32,057 bases of DNA from positions 1-32,057 of IMG/VR virus record IMGVR_UViG_3300029893_000046. One strand, written 5' to 3'. Both the position numbers and the translations under genes were made by a program. Under the pieces are notes generated by a model that saw only the letters and a list, made by a program, of their open reading frames with translations, was not told the origin of the DNA and did no database searches. Source of the DNA: a virus. Positions within the stretch are counted from its first letter, which is position 1; each line of letters begins with the position of its first letter. Below, piece after piece: positions 1 to 6,494 of the stretch.

Positions 1-14
1 GGTGCGAATGTAAC
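1..14 (+). repeat. Left copy of 14-bp terminal direct repeat (candidate cos end)
   Basis: The window starts with GGTGCGAATGTAAC and ends with the same 14 bases. For a lambda-type packaging system the ends would be 5' cohesive overhangs. Filling in both overhangs during library preparation would leave exactly such a short duplicate. The position, between the last early-region gene and terS, fits cos. A simple assembler overlap of a circular contig would look the same. Confidence 0.6.
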
Positions 15-42
15 CACGTCAGAAGGTGCCGGGAAGGACCCG

Positions 43-783
43 CTAAACTTGTTTCGAGCTGCTGAAATCATCAAACGCCTTTCGGAATTCCTGTATAAAA
101 ACTTTATCAAATATTGCGCTGGCCTCATCGTAGAACTTAAATCTGACCTTATAATACGGCTGCTTAATAAATGCCAGCAATTGTTTTATATTCTTATTGG
201 TCGCACTCCGGGTATAAACTCCCATAGGCAGGCGTGCATTTGAAGTATTAACGACAAAGAGCTGGGTGTACGCTTTCTTATTCCTCTTCTGCGATGCAGC
301 TGTCTGGCCAGCATCAAAGCCGGAGGACATCCCCGATCTGCCCCATACATCCAAGGCAGACATAATGCGTATCATTTCACTCTGCGGTATATTGCCGTAA
401 GAATTCAATCTCATCTTACTGCCGGGAGCTACATACATTCCTTTAGGCAGGATGCCCGCTGCCTGCATTTTCTTCTCACTCGCTTTCATCTCACGCGCCC
501 CGCCGAATATATGCGCTGCCAATATCCGGGCAGTCCCGGTTCCTTTAGGCGCCCATTCAGGCAATAATACTTTAACAGTCTTTCTGCTACTATCAGCCTT
601 AACATAATTGATGCCTTTCGTAACCCATTTTGTAGGTCTATGGAATACCGCCTCCATAGTTTTAGGAAGCTCTTCCTTTGCGATCTTATACGCGGTCCGG
701 TTTAGAGCAGTCATTGAAGCAGCATAAACAAGTTTATTGGCACTCTTAAACGCGTTTTCTATTTGTTTTTTAGTCGGTTCCAT
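43..783 (-). CDS. Phage virion-associated protein, gpZ/structural type (246 aa)
   Basis: This is a basic 246-residue protein. The central part has a pattern I associate with a recurrent phage structural family: a segment starting HRPTKWVTKGINYVKA (about residues 48-63), then GTGTARILAAHIFGG (81-95), an AGILPKGMYVAPGSK block (109-123), LNSYGNIPQSEMIRIMSAL, and late aromatic-rich strands. Members usually sit among head or tail genes, often near the portal. Here it is the last gene of the left arm, next to the putative cos end and separated from other structural genes by the replication module. In a circular or concatemeric map it lies just upstream of terS across cos. Family recognition is from memory and the exact role is not known. 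No signal peptide is visible. Confidence 0.6.
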   Translation of the reverse strand: MEPTKKQIENAFKSANKLVYAASMTALNRTAYKIAKEELPKTMEAVFHRPTKWVTKGINYVKADSSRKTVKVLLPEWAPKGTGTARILAAHIFGGAREMKASEKKMQAAGILPKGMYVAPGSKMRLNSYGNIPQSEMIRIMSALDVWGRSGMSSGFDAGQTAASQKRNKKAYTQLFVVNTSNARLPMGVYTRSATNKNIKQLLAFIKQPYYKVRFKFYDEASAIFDKVFIQEFRKAFDDFSSSKQV

Positions 784-1062
784 GTTTTTGTAGTAAGTGT
801 AGTAAGATGCAAATAAATTGTCTTACTCTGATAATTCCCTGTTTTTAATTTATTTTCTTATTATTTAATGTATCATAGTAAGACAGTAAGTGTAGTAAGT
901 AAGTTTATATACTTAATAAATTCCCTATAAGTCTTACGAGCGGGTTTTCTCTTACTCTCTTACTACAGAGCTATCTAAACTCTTTTATTTAAAAAACTTA
1001 TATTGTAGTAAGATTAAAAAAACTCTCTTACTCTCTCTTACTCTCTTACTACATAATTTTAA
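784..1062. repeat. Iteron-like repeat cluster, candidate replication origin
   Basis: This non-coding, A+T-rich gap is filled with copies of GTAGTAAG or close variants in both orientations. Direct copies: 790-797, 799-806, 892-899 and 1005-1012, plus TAGTAAG at 876-882 and AGTAAG at 885-890. Inverse copies: CTTACTAC at 959-966 and 1045-1052, and CTTACTCT at 822-829, 951-958, 1027-1034 and 1037-1044. The cluster directly follows the helicase gene. Known phage origins commonly combine iterons, A+T-rich DNA and an adjacent replication gene. Operator repeats for an early promoter are an alternative. Confidence 0.6.
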
Positions 1063-2382
1063 TTAAAACAATAAATTATTTCTTTCATCCAGTCCTTTAC
1101 GGATTTTCATTGCTTCATCCGTTTCAAGCTTTCTTAATTCCCATACTTTAATTGCGTAATCACGTCCCTCAATACGCCTATTGACCTGGCGGTAACCCAG
1201 CTTTGCCATCACCCTGCCGATCCTTACAGCCACGGTATCATTCGTATTCATCTTTCGGTACTGGTCCATGCCGGCCAGTTCGTGCATTATATCCGAGCTG
1301 GTCATATATCTTGCCAGACCTTTTTCTATTTCATCTTTTGTCGGTATAGTGTAATTAACAAGAATCAGCTCCTCTTCCGGAGACGGACGGCGGAAGCGCT
1401 CATTCACCTTTTCAATCTCTACTATTTCAGATCTGTCAAAGTAAGTTCTAAAACCGTTTTTATATTCATGCAGGGCCTCCGCGTATAAAAGCCCTACATC
1501 ATAATCATTATCCACGTCTATATTATGAATTGCGAACGGAAGCCAGCGCCTGTTTCCGGTAGTGTCAGTAAGAAACTCATCATAATTAATTGAACCTGCA
1601 AAGCTTGCCCGCCTTATCAGGTTAGTTCTGGCGTGCGCATAAGCCCTCCGGAGCTCAGCGTTACGCTTTGATATTGTGCTTTTTAATGTCCCCTGCTCAG
1701 TTCTCGTAAGCGTTTCCATTTCGTCCAGGACTATTAATATTTTTGTGCCTATCATTTCCAGATGATCTTTATCGTGCGGATCGAACGTTCCCACATACAA
1801 ATAATTGAACCTTAAATCCGGCGGAACCAGGGATTCCAGAAATCTAGTCTTGCCTCTTCCCTGCTTACCGCTTAAAACCAGTATAGTATCGTTAATCGTG
1901 TAATCGTCGATAAGAGAAGCCACCAGCATTATAAACCACTTTCTGAAAGTCTCTACAAGATGCTCTCTATATTCCTCATCGACCAGCTGGACCTGCTTTA
2001 AAAATTCAAAAAATCTTTTTTTGCCGTCCCACTTAGGAAGTGAGAATATATAATCCTGAATCGGGTTGAACTCAGCCGAAAGCTTGTCGCTCCCTACCAG
2101 CGATCTGAAATCGTTATCTGCAATGTCAATTCCCGCGTCCATTTTTATATCAGTGATCATGTTATGATAAGCCCTTTCATCAAAGAAAGTGAACTTACCT
2201 GCCGGGTCCGCCAGAACTTTGTATTCAGCTTTACTGGCAAATATGTTGTATCTGAATTCATACTGTTTATTTAAGTACTCCCTAACCGCAATAAGCTTAT
2301 TTGTTTTAGAACGCGGCTGCTCTTTGTGCGGTTTAATTTTTTTCTCAGGTGCATCCTTAAACTCTTTTTGCTGTTCGTTCAT
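1063..2382 (-). CDS. VirE/D5-like replicative helicase ATPase (439 aa)
   Basis: This is a P-loop ATPase of the virulence-associated E (PF05272) type, used by phages and islands as a replication helicase. The Walker A motif GKQGRGKT is at residues 172-179 and Walker B ILIVLDE at 215-221. The family signature TGNRRWLPF is at 275-283. About 80 N-terminal residues are charged and low-complexity in character. The C-terminal tail (about 330-439) may be a winged-helix DNA-binding part. The gene starts 2 bp after the primase stop, so the two are one replication unit. No clear Shine-Dalgarno is seen, which suggests coupling to primase translation. The repeat cluster 784-1062 lies directly downstream and is the likely site of action. 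Confidence 0.88.
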   Translation of the reverse strand: MNEQQKEFKDAPEKKIKPHKEQPRSKTNKLIAVREYLNKQYEFRYNIFASKAEYKVLADPAGKFTFFDERAYHNMITDIKMDAGIDIADNDFRSLVGSDKLSAEFNPIQDYIFSLPKWDGKKRFFEFLKQVQLVDEEYREHLVETFRKWFIMLVASLIDDYTINDTILVLSGKQGRGKTRFLESLVPPDLRFNYLYVGTFDPHDKDHLEMIGTKILIVLDEMETLTRTEQGTLKSTISKRNAELRRAYAHARTNLIRRASFAGSINYDEFLTDTTGNRRWLPFAIHNIDVDNDYDVGLLYAEALHEYKNGFRTYFDRSEIVEIEKVNERFRRPSPEEELILVNYTIPTKDEIEKGLARYMTSSDIMHELAGMDQYRKMNTNDTVAVRIGRVMAKLGYRQVNRRIEGRDYAIKVWELRKLETDEAMKIRKGLDERNNLLF

Positions 2383-2384
2383 AT

Positions 2385-3605
2385 TTAAGCGGCCAGAAGA
2401 TCATTAATGTCTTTAGATTTCAGTTTTTTAATTGTAATCTCTTTATTCAGGCCGATAAATAGATCCTTCAATTTATCCGCCATGGCATTTCCGGCCTCAT
2501 CGTTATCCCCGCAAATGGTAATATTAAAATCCAGAAGCTTTTTAAATCTATTCACTGAGGGAATATTATTCGCTCCGGGAATCGCGATCGTATTAAATCC
2601 CAAAGTCTCCCCGGCAATCGCGTCCAGCTCTCCCTCAACAATTAATAACTTTTCGAATTTCAGCATAGTATTCAATACATCCGTATTATAGAATCTTTTA
2701 GCGCGGTTGCAATCCAGCGCGTCGTTAGTGAGGCCGATATATTTGCTCATCTTCTCCGGAGGTTCATAATTGTTCTTAACGTCAAAATACCGTCCCCGCA
2801 TGTAAACTATCTCACCGTTATGTAGATAAGGAATAATCAAGCGATGATTATAAAATATTAAATTTCCTTTTTCGCTTAACAATCCAGCCCGGCGCAGATC
2901 TTCTGCAGGAAAGGCTTTTTTAAGGTGATTGTTTACTTTCCAGTAATCGATCACATAGAATAATTTAAAAGCCATCAGCTTTCTCACATCAAGTCTGCGT
3001 TTTTCTACAAGGTAATGATAAAAGGGCAGATCGCCGTCCAGACTGTTGCAGTAACTTCTGAACTCAGCAAAGATCTCTTTATTGCGTTTCAAACGGTGTT
3101 CTCTTACCGGCTTCAATATTATATCCATCTTTGCGTCAAACTGCTTTCTGAAATCATCCGTAACCTCAATCTCCATATCTCTCAGATAAATCTTATCAAA
3201 TTCCTGCTCGAATATTAATCTCTCGGCAGGAGTAAGCGCGTTAAGCAAAGCCATCGGAACCATTTCAAACAGTTTTTTCCTCTCTGCGATCGGCGCTGCA
3301 GCTTCTCTTTTATTCGTAAATAGATTATCAGCTATTCCATAAAGCTGAGCCAGCTCTTTTATAGCAGCCGATTTCTCTATCCTGTAGAAATCCTGGTAGA
3401 ACTGAATTACATCCCCTCCCTTGCCGGTAGCGAAACAGTAATAGGTATCCTCAACGCAATTTACCTGCAGGGATGGAGTCTTTTCATCTTTATAAATGCT
3501 CTTAATGAAAAAGCCCTTTGTACTTTTCCGTCCGCGTTCAATTGACAGTTTAGATATAAGATCATCTATTCTGCAGCGGTATTTTATTTCTGTTATTAGG
3601 TCCAT
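2385..3605 (-). CDS. DnaG-type primase with degenerate zinc site (406 aa)
   Basis: This is a phage primase that should make RNA primers at the fork with the adjacent helicase. The N-terminal 70 residues align by eye with a CHC2 zinc-ribbon domain (DEKTPSL at about 40-46, YYCFATGKGGDVIQF at 55-69), but only Cys57 of the usual four zinc ligands is left. A Toprim catalytic core follows: acidic VEGE at 323-326 and GDNDEAG at 366-372. No helicase domain is fused on. The ATG lies only 8 nt beyond the 3' end of the tRNA-like gene and has no evident ribosome binding site, so tRNA processing would leave a nearly leaderless message. The primase assignment is confident; the zinc loss should be checked by alignment. 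Confidence 0.85.
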   Translation of the reverse strand: MDLITEIKYRCRIDDLISKLSIERGRKSTKGFFIKSIYKDEKTPSLQVNCVEDTYYCFATGKGGDVIQFYQDFYRIEKSAAIKELAQLYGIADNLFTNKREAAAPIAERKKLFEMVPMALLNALTPAERLIFEQEFDKIYLRDMEIEVTDDFRKQFDAKMDIILKPVREHRLKRNKEIFAEFRSYCNSLDGDLPFYHYLVEKRRLDVRKLMAFKLFYVIDYWKVNNHLKKAFPAEDLRRAGLLSEKGNLIFYNHRLIIPYLHNGEIVYMRGRYFDVKNNYEPPEKMSKYIGLTNDALDCNRAKRFYNTDVLNTMLKFEKLLIVEGELDAIAGETLGFNTIAIPGANNIPSVNRFKKLLDFNITICGDNDEAGNAMADKLKDLFIGLNKEITIKKLKSKDINDLLAA

Positions 3606-3613
3606 AATCTTTG

Positions 3614-3687
3614 TAGCGGCAGCGGGATTCGAACCCGCCTCATTCCGGATATGAACCGGCGAAGGTGCCTCTCCTTCTCATGCCGCG
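3614..3687 (-). tRNA. tRNA-like gene, anticodon CAT (Met or Ile2)
   Basis: Read on the minus strand, a 74-nt cloverleaf fits the 87-nt gap between two genes. The T arm is GCGGG/TTCGAAT/CCCGC. The anticodon stem CCGG/CCGG carries loop TTCATAT (anticodon CAT at 3653-3651). The D stem is GAAGG/CCTTC with loop AGAGGCA. The acceptor is GCGGCA/TGCCGC. Oddities are a C-U mismatch at the first acceptor pair, one extra base between acceptor and D stem, a G-A mismatch at 27-43, and no encoded CCA. It could be functional or decayed. Confidence 0.68.
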
Positions 3688-3692
3688 ATGTT

Positions 3693-4145
3693 TTAATCAG
3701 TTAATAATTTAAATCCGCTTTCCTTAACAGACTGGAAATAAGTCTGGTCCTTATTGGGGTTCCATGCGTACGGCAAAAAAACTTCCAACGCCTCTACCTG
3801 CTGTATCTGTATCATGCTTACCTGTATCGCAACCCAGTCATGCAAAAGCTTCCACGCGGTTCTCTTACTCTGAGCCAGAACATTTTCCTGCACGGTTTTT
3901 TTAATGGCACTTTTAGCAGCATAATTTTTTATCATTACGTCGTAGCACTGTTTAATTTTACTCGGAAGTTTGAATAACACCGGTTTTCCCTCAATCATTA
4001 TCGAAAATATGAGAGCTTCCGGCTCTTTAGTTTCCGGATTATTGTATTTTATAATGCTCAAAGCCCCGGCGTCATTGAGCATTTTTTCAATCAGCATTAT
4101 AGATCTTTCTACCGGCACGGACGATGTGTAATTTTTTAAGTTCAT
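3693..4145 (-). CDS. Conserved phage protein of unknown function (150 aa)
   Basis: I recognise the overall pattern of a widespread small phage protein. It has an N-terminal TSSVPVERSIMLIEKMLNDAG helix pair, a beta segment KPVLFKLPS, and a C-terminal helix ending in a VQAE/QQVEALEVFLPYAW-like motif (here about residues 115-128). Such proteins lie in early or replication regions of many siphoviruses. No function is established to my knowledge. The start has a good ribosome binding site (GAGGGTGG), and a 30-bp dyad sits directly upstream at 4165-4194, so expression may be controlled there. The tRNA-like gene follows 5 bp after the stop. Confidence 0.7.
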   Translation of the reverse strand: MNLKNYTSSVPVERSIMLIEKMLNDAGALSIIKYNNPETKEPEALIFSIMIEGKPVLFKLPSKIKQCYDVMIKNYAAKSAIKKTVQENVLAQSKRTAWKLLHDWVAIQVSMIQIQQVEALEVFLPYAWNPNKDQTYFQSVKESGFKLLTD

Positions 4146-4164
4146 TTAAGCCACCCTCTTTTAT

Positions 4165-4194
4165 TGTCCAGTTTTTTAGTAAATAAACTGGACA
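4165..4194. promoter_or_regulatory. 30-bp dyad, copy 1 (TGTCCAGTTT / AAACTGGACA)
   Basis: Perfect 10-bp inverted arms are separated by a 10-nt A+T-rich spacer (TTTAGTAAAT). It abuts the stop codon of the 4195-4500 gene and lies about 20 bp upstream of the next start codon. No T-run follows on the minus strand, so it is not an ordinary intrinsic terminator. The same arms with the same spacing recur at 26664-26693. It could be an operator, an RNA hairpin controlling the next gene, or an RNase III site. Confidence 0.7.
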
Positions 4195-4500
4195 TTATTC
4201 ATTCACCGCTTTACCATCACACGTATAGCGGCCACCAAACAATAATTGCTTTCTCACAATTCTTTCTACTATCCGGTCAATAAAAGCCTCAGAATTAATA
4301 TACTTAGCGACCTGCTCCGCCAAACGCTTCTCGAAACTTATAGCAACGGCTTCTATAATTACCTCTCTAATTTCATTAGATTTAAAATCTTCGCCCAGGA
4401 ATTCATTTGTATAAGCAGTTACTTCGCGCGTTAGGTGCCCTCCCAGGAATATTAGTTGGAATGCTCGTACAATCGTTTTTTTAATTCTAGCTTCAAACAT
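4195..4500 (-). CDS. Hypothetical protein, early operon (101 aa)
   Basis: I do not recognise this protein. It is helical, with a hydrophobic stretch around residues 10-23 (VRAFQLIFLGGHL) and an alternating charged helix at about 45-85 (EIREVIIEAVAISFEKRLAEQ). Arg-, Glu- and Ile-rich repeats suggest an oligomeric helical bundle. It follows the 4510-4953 gene by 9 bp, and its stop directly touches the dyad at 4165-4194. It has no Cys pairs or evident HTH. Position in the operon suggests a role near replication, but that is only inference. Confidence 0.6.
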   Translation of the reverse strand: MFEARIKKTIVRAFQLIFLGGHLTREVTAYTNEFLGEDFKSNEIREVIIEAVAISFEKRLAEQVAKYINSEAFIDRIVERIVRKQLLFGGRYTCDGKAVNE

Positions 4501-4509
4501 AACTCCTCC

Positions 4510-4953
4510 CTATTGGTTAACTACTTTTTTATAGTCTATTATCTCGCTCCTCAGTCCGTCAATACCCCTTAGGAGCTTCTGGATTATTGTATTATCTTCA
4601 ATCTCCAATATCCAGTCCGGATGATAATTCAAAAACAGAATAAGCAGCGCACGGTAAACCGCGTAAAGATCCGTAAGCGTGTGAGTAATACCCTTAATTA
4701 TATTTTTCGGATTTCCGCCGGGCCTTTTGTTCGCGCTTAAATGGAATACTCTGCCATGCAGAATGTATCTCAGCAGGTAATGCTTATCATGCCTGGGACC
4801 CAGTTTAATTTTCTTCTCAATAATTCTTAAGTCCCATCCGTCGGCAACGCCCTCGCTCTGCAGTATCTCTTTCTTTAGTTTATAAAATTCAGCTTTAGCC
4901 AGGTAGCTGCCGGAGTCGCAGAGACAGAAATAATCAAACAGTTTAGGATGCAT
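4510..4953 (-). CDS. Hypothetical protein, early operon (147 aa)
   Basis: I do not recognise this protein. It is mixed alpha/beta and rich in aromatic and basic residues. It begins MHPKLFDYFCLCDSG, with two Cys close together near the N terminus, then a basic middle (LGPRHDKHYLLRYILHGRVFHLSANKRPGG within about 52-80). A hydrophobic helix around 90-112 (TLTDLYAVYRALLILFL) may pack in a core rather than span a membrane. Its start overlaps the end of the 4943-5209 gene by 11 bp, so translation is coupled. Confidence 0.6.
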   Translation of the reverse strand: MHPKLFDYFCLCDSGSYLAKAEFYKLKKEILQSEGVADGWDLRIIEKKIKLGPRHDKHYLLRYILHGRVFHLSANKRPGGNPKNIIKGITHTLTDLYAVYRALLILFLNYHPDWILEIEDNTIIQKLLRGIDGLRSEIIDYKKVVNQ

Positions 4954-5209
4954 TAGGCAGATCCTCTTCCTTACTCAGCGTAATTACAAGCGGTTCTTTA
5001 TCGTGCCTCTCCTCAAATCCGGTTCCCAGTATTTTTCTGCCGAGCTCGCGGATCTGCTTTTCCGCATTCACTAAATATTGATTGTACTCATCCAGATACT
5101 TTCTTAATATTTCATGTTTTATTCTTTCCCTTGCAAACTCGCTGCCAAGGTTAGCGTCCTTAAAACGTTCCAGAGTTTCGATAATTACTTTTCCAAGTCC
5201 CATGTTCAC
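4943..5209 (-). CDS. Hypothetical helical protein (88 aa)
   Basis: I do not recognise this protein. It is almost wholly helical and charged, with a likely coiled coil across residues 24-58 (Arg/Lys/Glu/Leu alternation). A good ribosome binding site (AAGGAG) precedes the ATG. The gene is the first after the strong hairpin terminator at 5225-5264, only 15 bp away. There is no room for a promoter between the two, so this gene and those below it (primase, helicase) depend on read-through, antitermination or a promoter within coding sequence. Confidence 0.6.
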   Translation of the reverse strand: MNMGLGKVIIETLERFKDANLGSEFARERIKHEILRKYLDEYNQYLVNAEKQIRELGRKILGTGFEERHDKEPLVITLSKEEDLPNAS

Positions 5210-5224
5210 TCCTTATCTTTAATT

Positions 5225-5264
5225 AAAATAAACGCCGGGCACGTTAGGGCGGACGCACCCGGCG
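5225..5264 (-). terminator. Intrinsic terminator or attenuator in the early operon
   Basis: On the minus strand an 11-bp G+C-rich stem (CGCCGGG and CCCGGCG, extended by two G-U and two G-C pairs) closes a 10-nt loop and is followed by TTTATTTT. This has the form of a rho-independent terminator. It lies between the 5406-5747 gene and the 4943-5209 gene, splitting the early operon upstream of the replication genes. That arrangement would suit delayed-early control by antitermination. Confidence 0.75.
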
Positions 5265-5272
5265 CCGTGGGG

Positions 5273-5350
5273 TTATTCAACCTTAGCGGTTGAAAACTTT
5301 TTATCTACCATCCGGGCTATCTCCTTCTTTTGCTCTATAGCAAGTTTCAC
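5273..5350 (-). CDS. Possible 25-aa leader peptide, GTG start
   Basis: A short open frame starts at GTG with AGGTGA about 8 nt upstream. It encodes a basic peptide (VKLAIEQKKEIARMV then DKKFSTAKVE). Its stop is 9 bp before the terminator stem at 5264. An upstream in-frame GTG at 5362 would give 29 aa. A short peptide directly before a terminator could act as a leader in attenuation. The amino acid content does not point to a specific amino acid. Evidence is weak and chance is possible. Confidence 0.3.
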   Translation of the reverse strand: MKLAIEQKKEIARMVDKKFSTAKVE

Positions 5351-5405
5351 GGCTCGTTTCACCTGCGGAAGTAATAACCGGTCTCAAGATTTCTTATAAT
5401 TATCT

Positions 5406-5747
5406 TCATGCTAATTTTTCCAGATTGTATTCCGGATCTTCATTTTTCTTTCTCGCCATCCGTTTAAGTATCAGGTAACCTATCAGGTCCAGCTCCGCGT
5501 CCTCGTCATCGTCAAGTTTTAATTTTTTCTGCTGTTCAATTCTGGAAAGCTTATCGTCAATCCTTACATTCAGCTGCTCTATCGCGTCCGATCCGGAAAA
5601 GATTCTTTTCGGTTCAAGCGCGCTGTTTCCGTATTTGGCATTTTTTAATAACAGCATAGAACGGAGCTCTACCAATACGCGGTCCACCGCGGATAAAAAT
5701 TCAGTTCTGGTCTTTTCAAGCTCGGCAATCTTCTCTTTCCCCATCAT
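5406..5747 (-). CDS. Coiled-coil hypothetical protein (113 aa)
   Basis: I do not recognise a family with certainty. The protein is charged and helical: an N-terminal helix (KEKIAELEKTRTEF), a middle segment LLLKNAKYGNSALEPKRIFSG at about residues 32-52, then a coiled coil and an acidic DDDEDAELD patch around 78-86. The KYGNSALEP...F-type segment recalls small phage proteins described as nucleotide-modifying or DUF1599-like, in which similar words occur, but the catalytic context is not clear, so I assign no function. The start is ATGATG after GGGTGGA; either ATG may be used. Confidence 0.6.
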   Translation of the reverse strand: MMGKEKIAELEKTRTEFLSAVDRVLVELRSMLLLKNAKYGNSALEPKRIFSGSDAIEQLNVRIDDKLSRIEQQKKLKLDDDEDAELDLIGYLILKRMARKKNEDPEYNLEKLA

Positions 5748-5754
5748 TCCACCC

Positions 5755-5970
5755 TTATGCCGCGGCCGGTTTTCTGTGCCGCTGTACGAAAGGCCGGTGT
5801 ATGCTCATCACCCGCCCTCTATTATGAGCCGGACCTGTTCTGCGGTTGCTCGCAAGAACCTCGTGGGTGATAATATTAATAAGATCATATCCGTGGCGCT
5901 TCGCTTTTTCCTCAACGCCTTCATTTAACGGATGCACTCCAGCAAATACTTTTTTCCTTCCGCCCGGCAT
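5755..5970 (-). CDS. Basic hypothetical protein (71 aa)
   Basis: I do not recognise this protein. It is strongly basic, especially in its C-terminal third (HNRGRVMSIHRPFVQRHRKP, about residues 49-68), which could bind nucleic acid. The ATG follows the preceding small gene by one base, with GAGAGG upstream, as in other genes of this operon. It has no Cys and no membrane segment. The role is unknown. Confidence 0.5.
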   Translation of the reverse strand: MPGGRKKVFAGVHPLNEGVEEKAKRHGYDLINIITHEVLASNRRTGPAHNRGRVMSIHRPFVQRHRKPAAA

Positions 5971-5971
5971 T

Positions 5972-6148
5972 TTAACCTCTCAATAATTTTGTGATTGAAT
6001 TTTTTACTACTCTAAAGTAGATCTGAACTGCGCCCGCAATAATCTTTACAAGAGATGCGCCCCGCGTGAATTTCTTATACCGGATATTTTTATAATCATA
6101 TACGATCATAAACCTGTCCCGGTAGAGCTGATAAGTCGATACTGTCAT
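5972..6148 (-). CDS. Small basic hypothetical protein (58 aa)
   Basis: This small gene encodes a 58-residue basic protein beginning MTVSTYQLYRDRFMIVYDYK and ending in KLLRG. A strong ribosome binding site (GGGAGG) lies 5 nt before the ATG. Its ATG overlaps the stop of the 33-aa gene upstream (ATGA), and its stop is one base from the start of the 71-aa gene, so it fits the tight operon spacing. The middle (KIIAGAVQIYFRVV, about 35-48) may be an amphipathic helix. Function is unknown. Confidence 0.6.
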   Translation of the reverse strand: MTVSTYQLYRDRFMIVYDYKNIRYKKFTRGASLVKIIAGAVQIYFRVVKNSITKLLRG

Positions 6149-6246
6149 TTTAACCTCCCTCTATTTTTACGGTAGTAATCCATTGCAAAAGGATAAATGC
6201 AAACCAGAACTATTCCCGCCGCAACTATGTAATCAATCCCTGTCAT
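6145..6246 (-). CDS. Single-pass membrane peptide (33 aa)
   Basis: A 33-residue frame starts MTGIDYIVAAGIVLVCIYPF, with one clear hydrophobic span at about residues 5-21 followed by a basic tail (YYRKNRGRLK), so it should lie in the membrane with the C terminus inside. It is coupled on both sides: it overlaps the 6233-6373 gene by 14 bp and shares ATGA with the 58-aa gene. It is one of three tiny membrane proteins in a row. The role is unknown. Confidence 0.55.
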   Translation of the reverse strand: MTGIDYIVAAGIVLVCIYPFAMDYYRKNRGRLK

Positions 6247-6373
6247 CTTCATCTATCCCGAAAGCCATATTAAATACTCCGTCAATCCAGCTGCTCATCC
6301 TGCGCCCGATTTTAATTATGATAAAAACAGTTACCGCCACAAATCCCACAACAGCCGCAATCCATTTAAGCAT
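6233..6373 (-). CDS. Small membrane protein (46 aa)
   Basis: With the ATG at 6373 the product begins MLKWIAAVVGFVAVTVFIII, a single membrane span of about 17 residues. A basic stop-transfer KIGRR and an acidic end (DEDDRD) follow. I chose this start because GGAGG lies 9 nt upstream. In-frame ATGs at 6382 and 6415 have their SD-like sequence touching the codon. The gene overlaps its neighbours on both sides by 8-14 bp. Function is unknown; it may alter the host membrane or belong to an exclusion set. Confidence 0.5.
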   Translation of the reverse strand: MLKWIAAVVGFVAVTVFIIIKIGRRMSSWIDGVFNMAFGIDEDDRD

Positions 6374-6494
6374 CTTTTCCATCCTCCGGCTTCCCCTTAT
6401 GAAATCCCCTTTCATCCTCGTAACCCTCCGGAGCCCGGAACATCCAGTAGAGCATTACAATCCAGATACCGATCAGTATATAAACCAGCACCAT
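6366..6494 (-). CDS. Small membrane protein (42 aa)
   Basis: A 42-residue frame begins MVLVYILIGIWIVMLYWMF, a single hydrophobic span. A charged, soluble tail of about 22 residues follows (RAPEGYEDERGFHKGKPED). Its ATG shares a base with the stop codon of the lipoprotein gene (TAATG), so translation is coupled. It is adjacent to the lipoprotein and two other membrane peptides, which suggests a joint envelope role. That is inference from context only. Confidence 0.55.
   Translation of the reverse strand: MVLVYILIGIWIVMLYWMFRAPEGYEDERGFHKGKPEDGKDA

Noticed and set aside
4165-4194. Intrinsic terminator
   Set aside because: The hairpin lacks a following T tract on the minus strand, and the stem is not G+C-rich.
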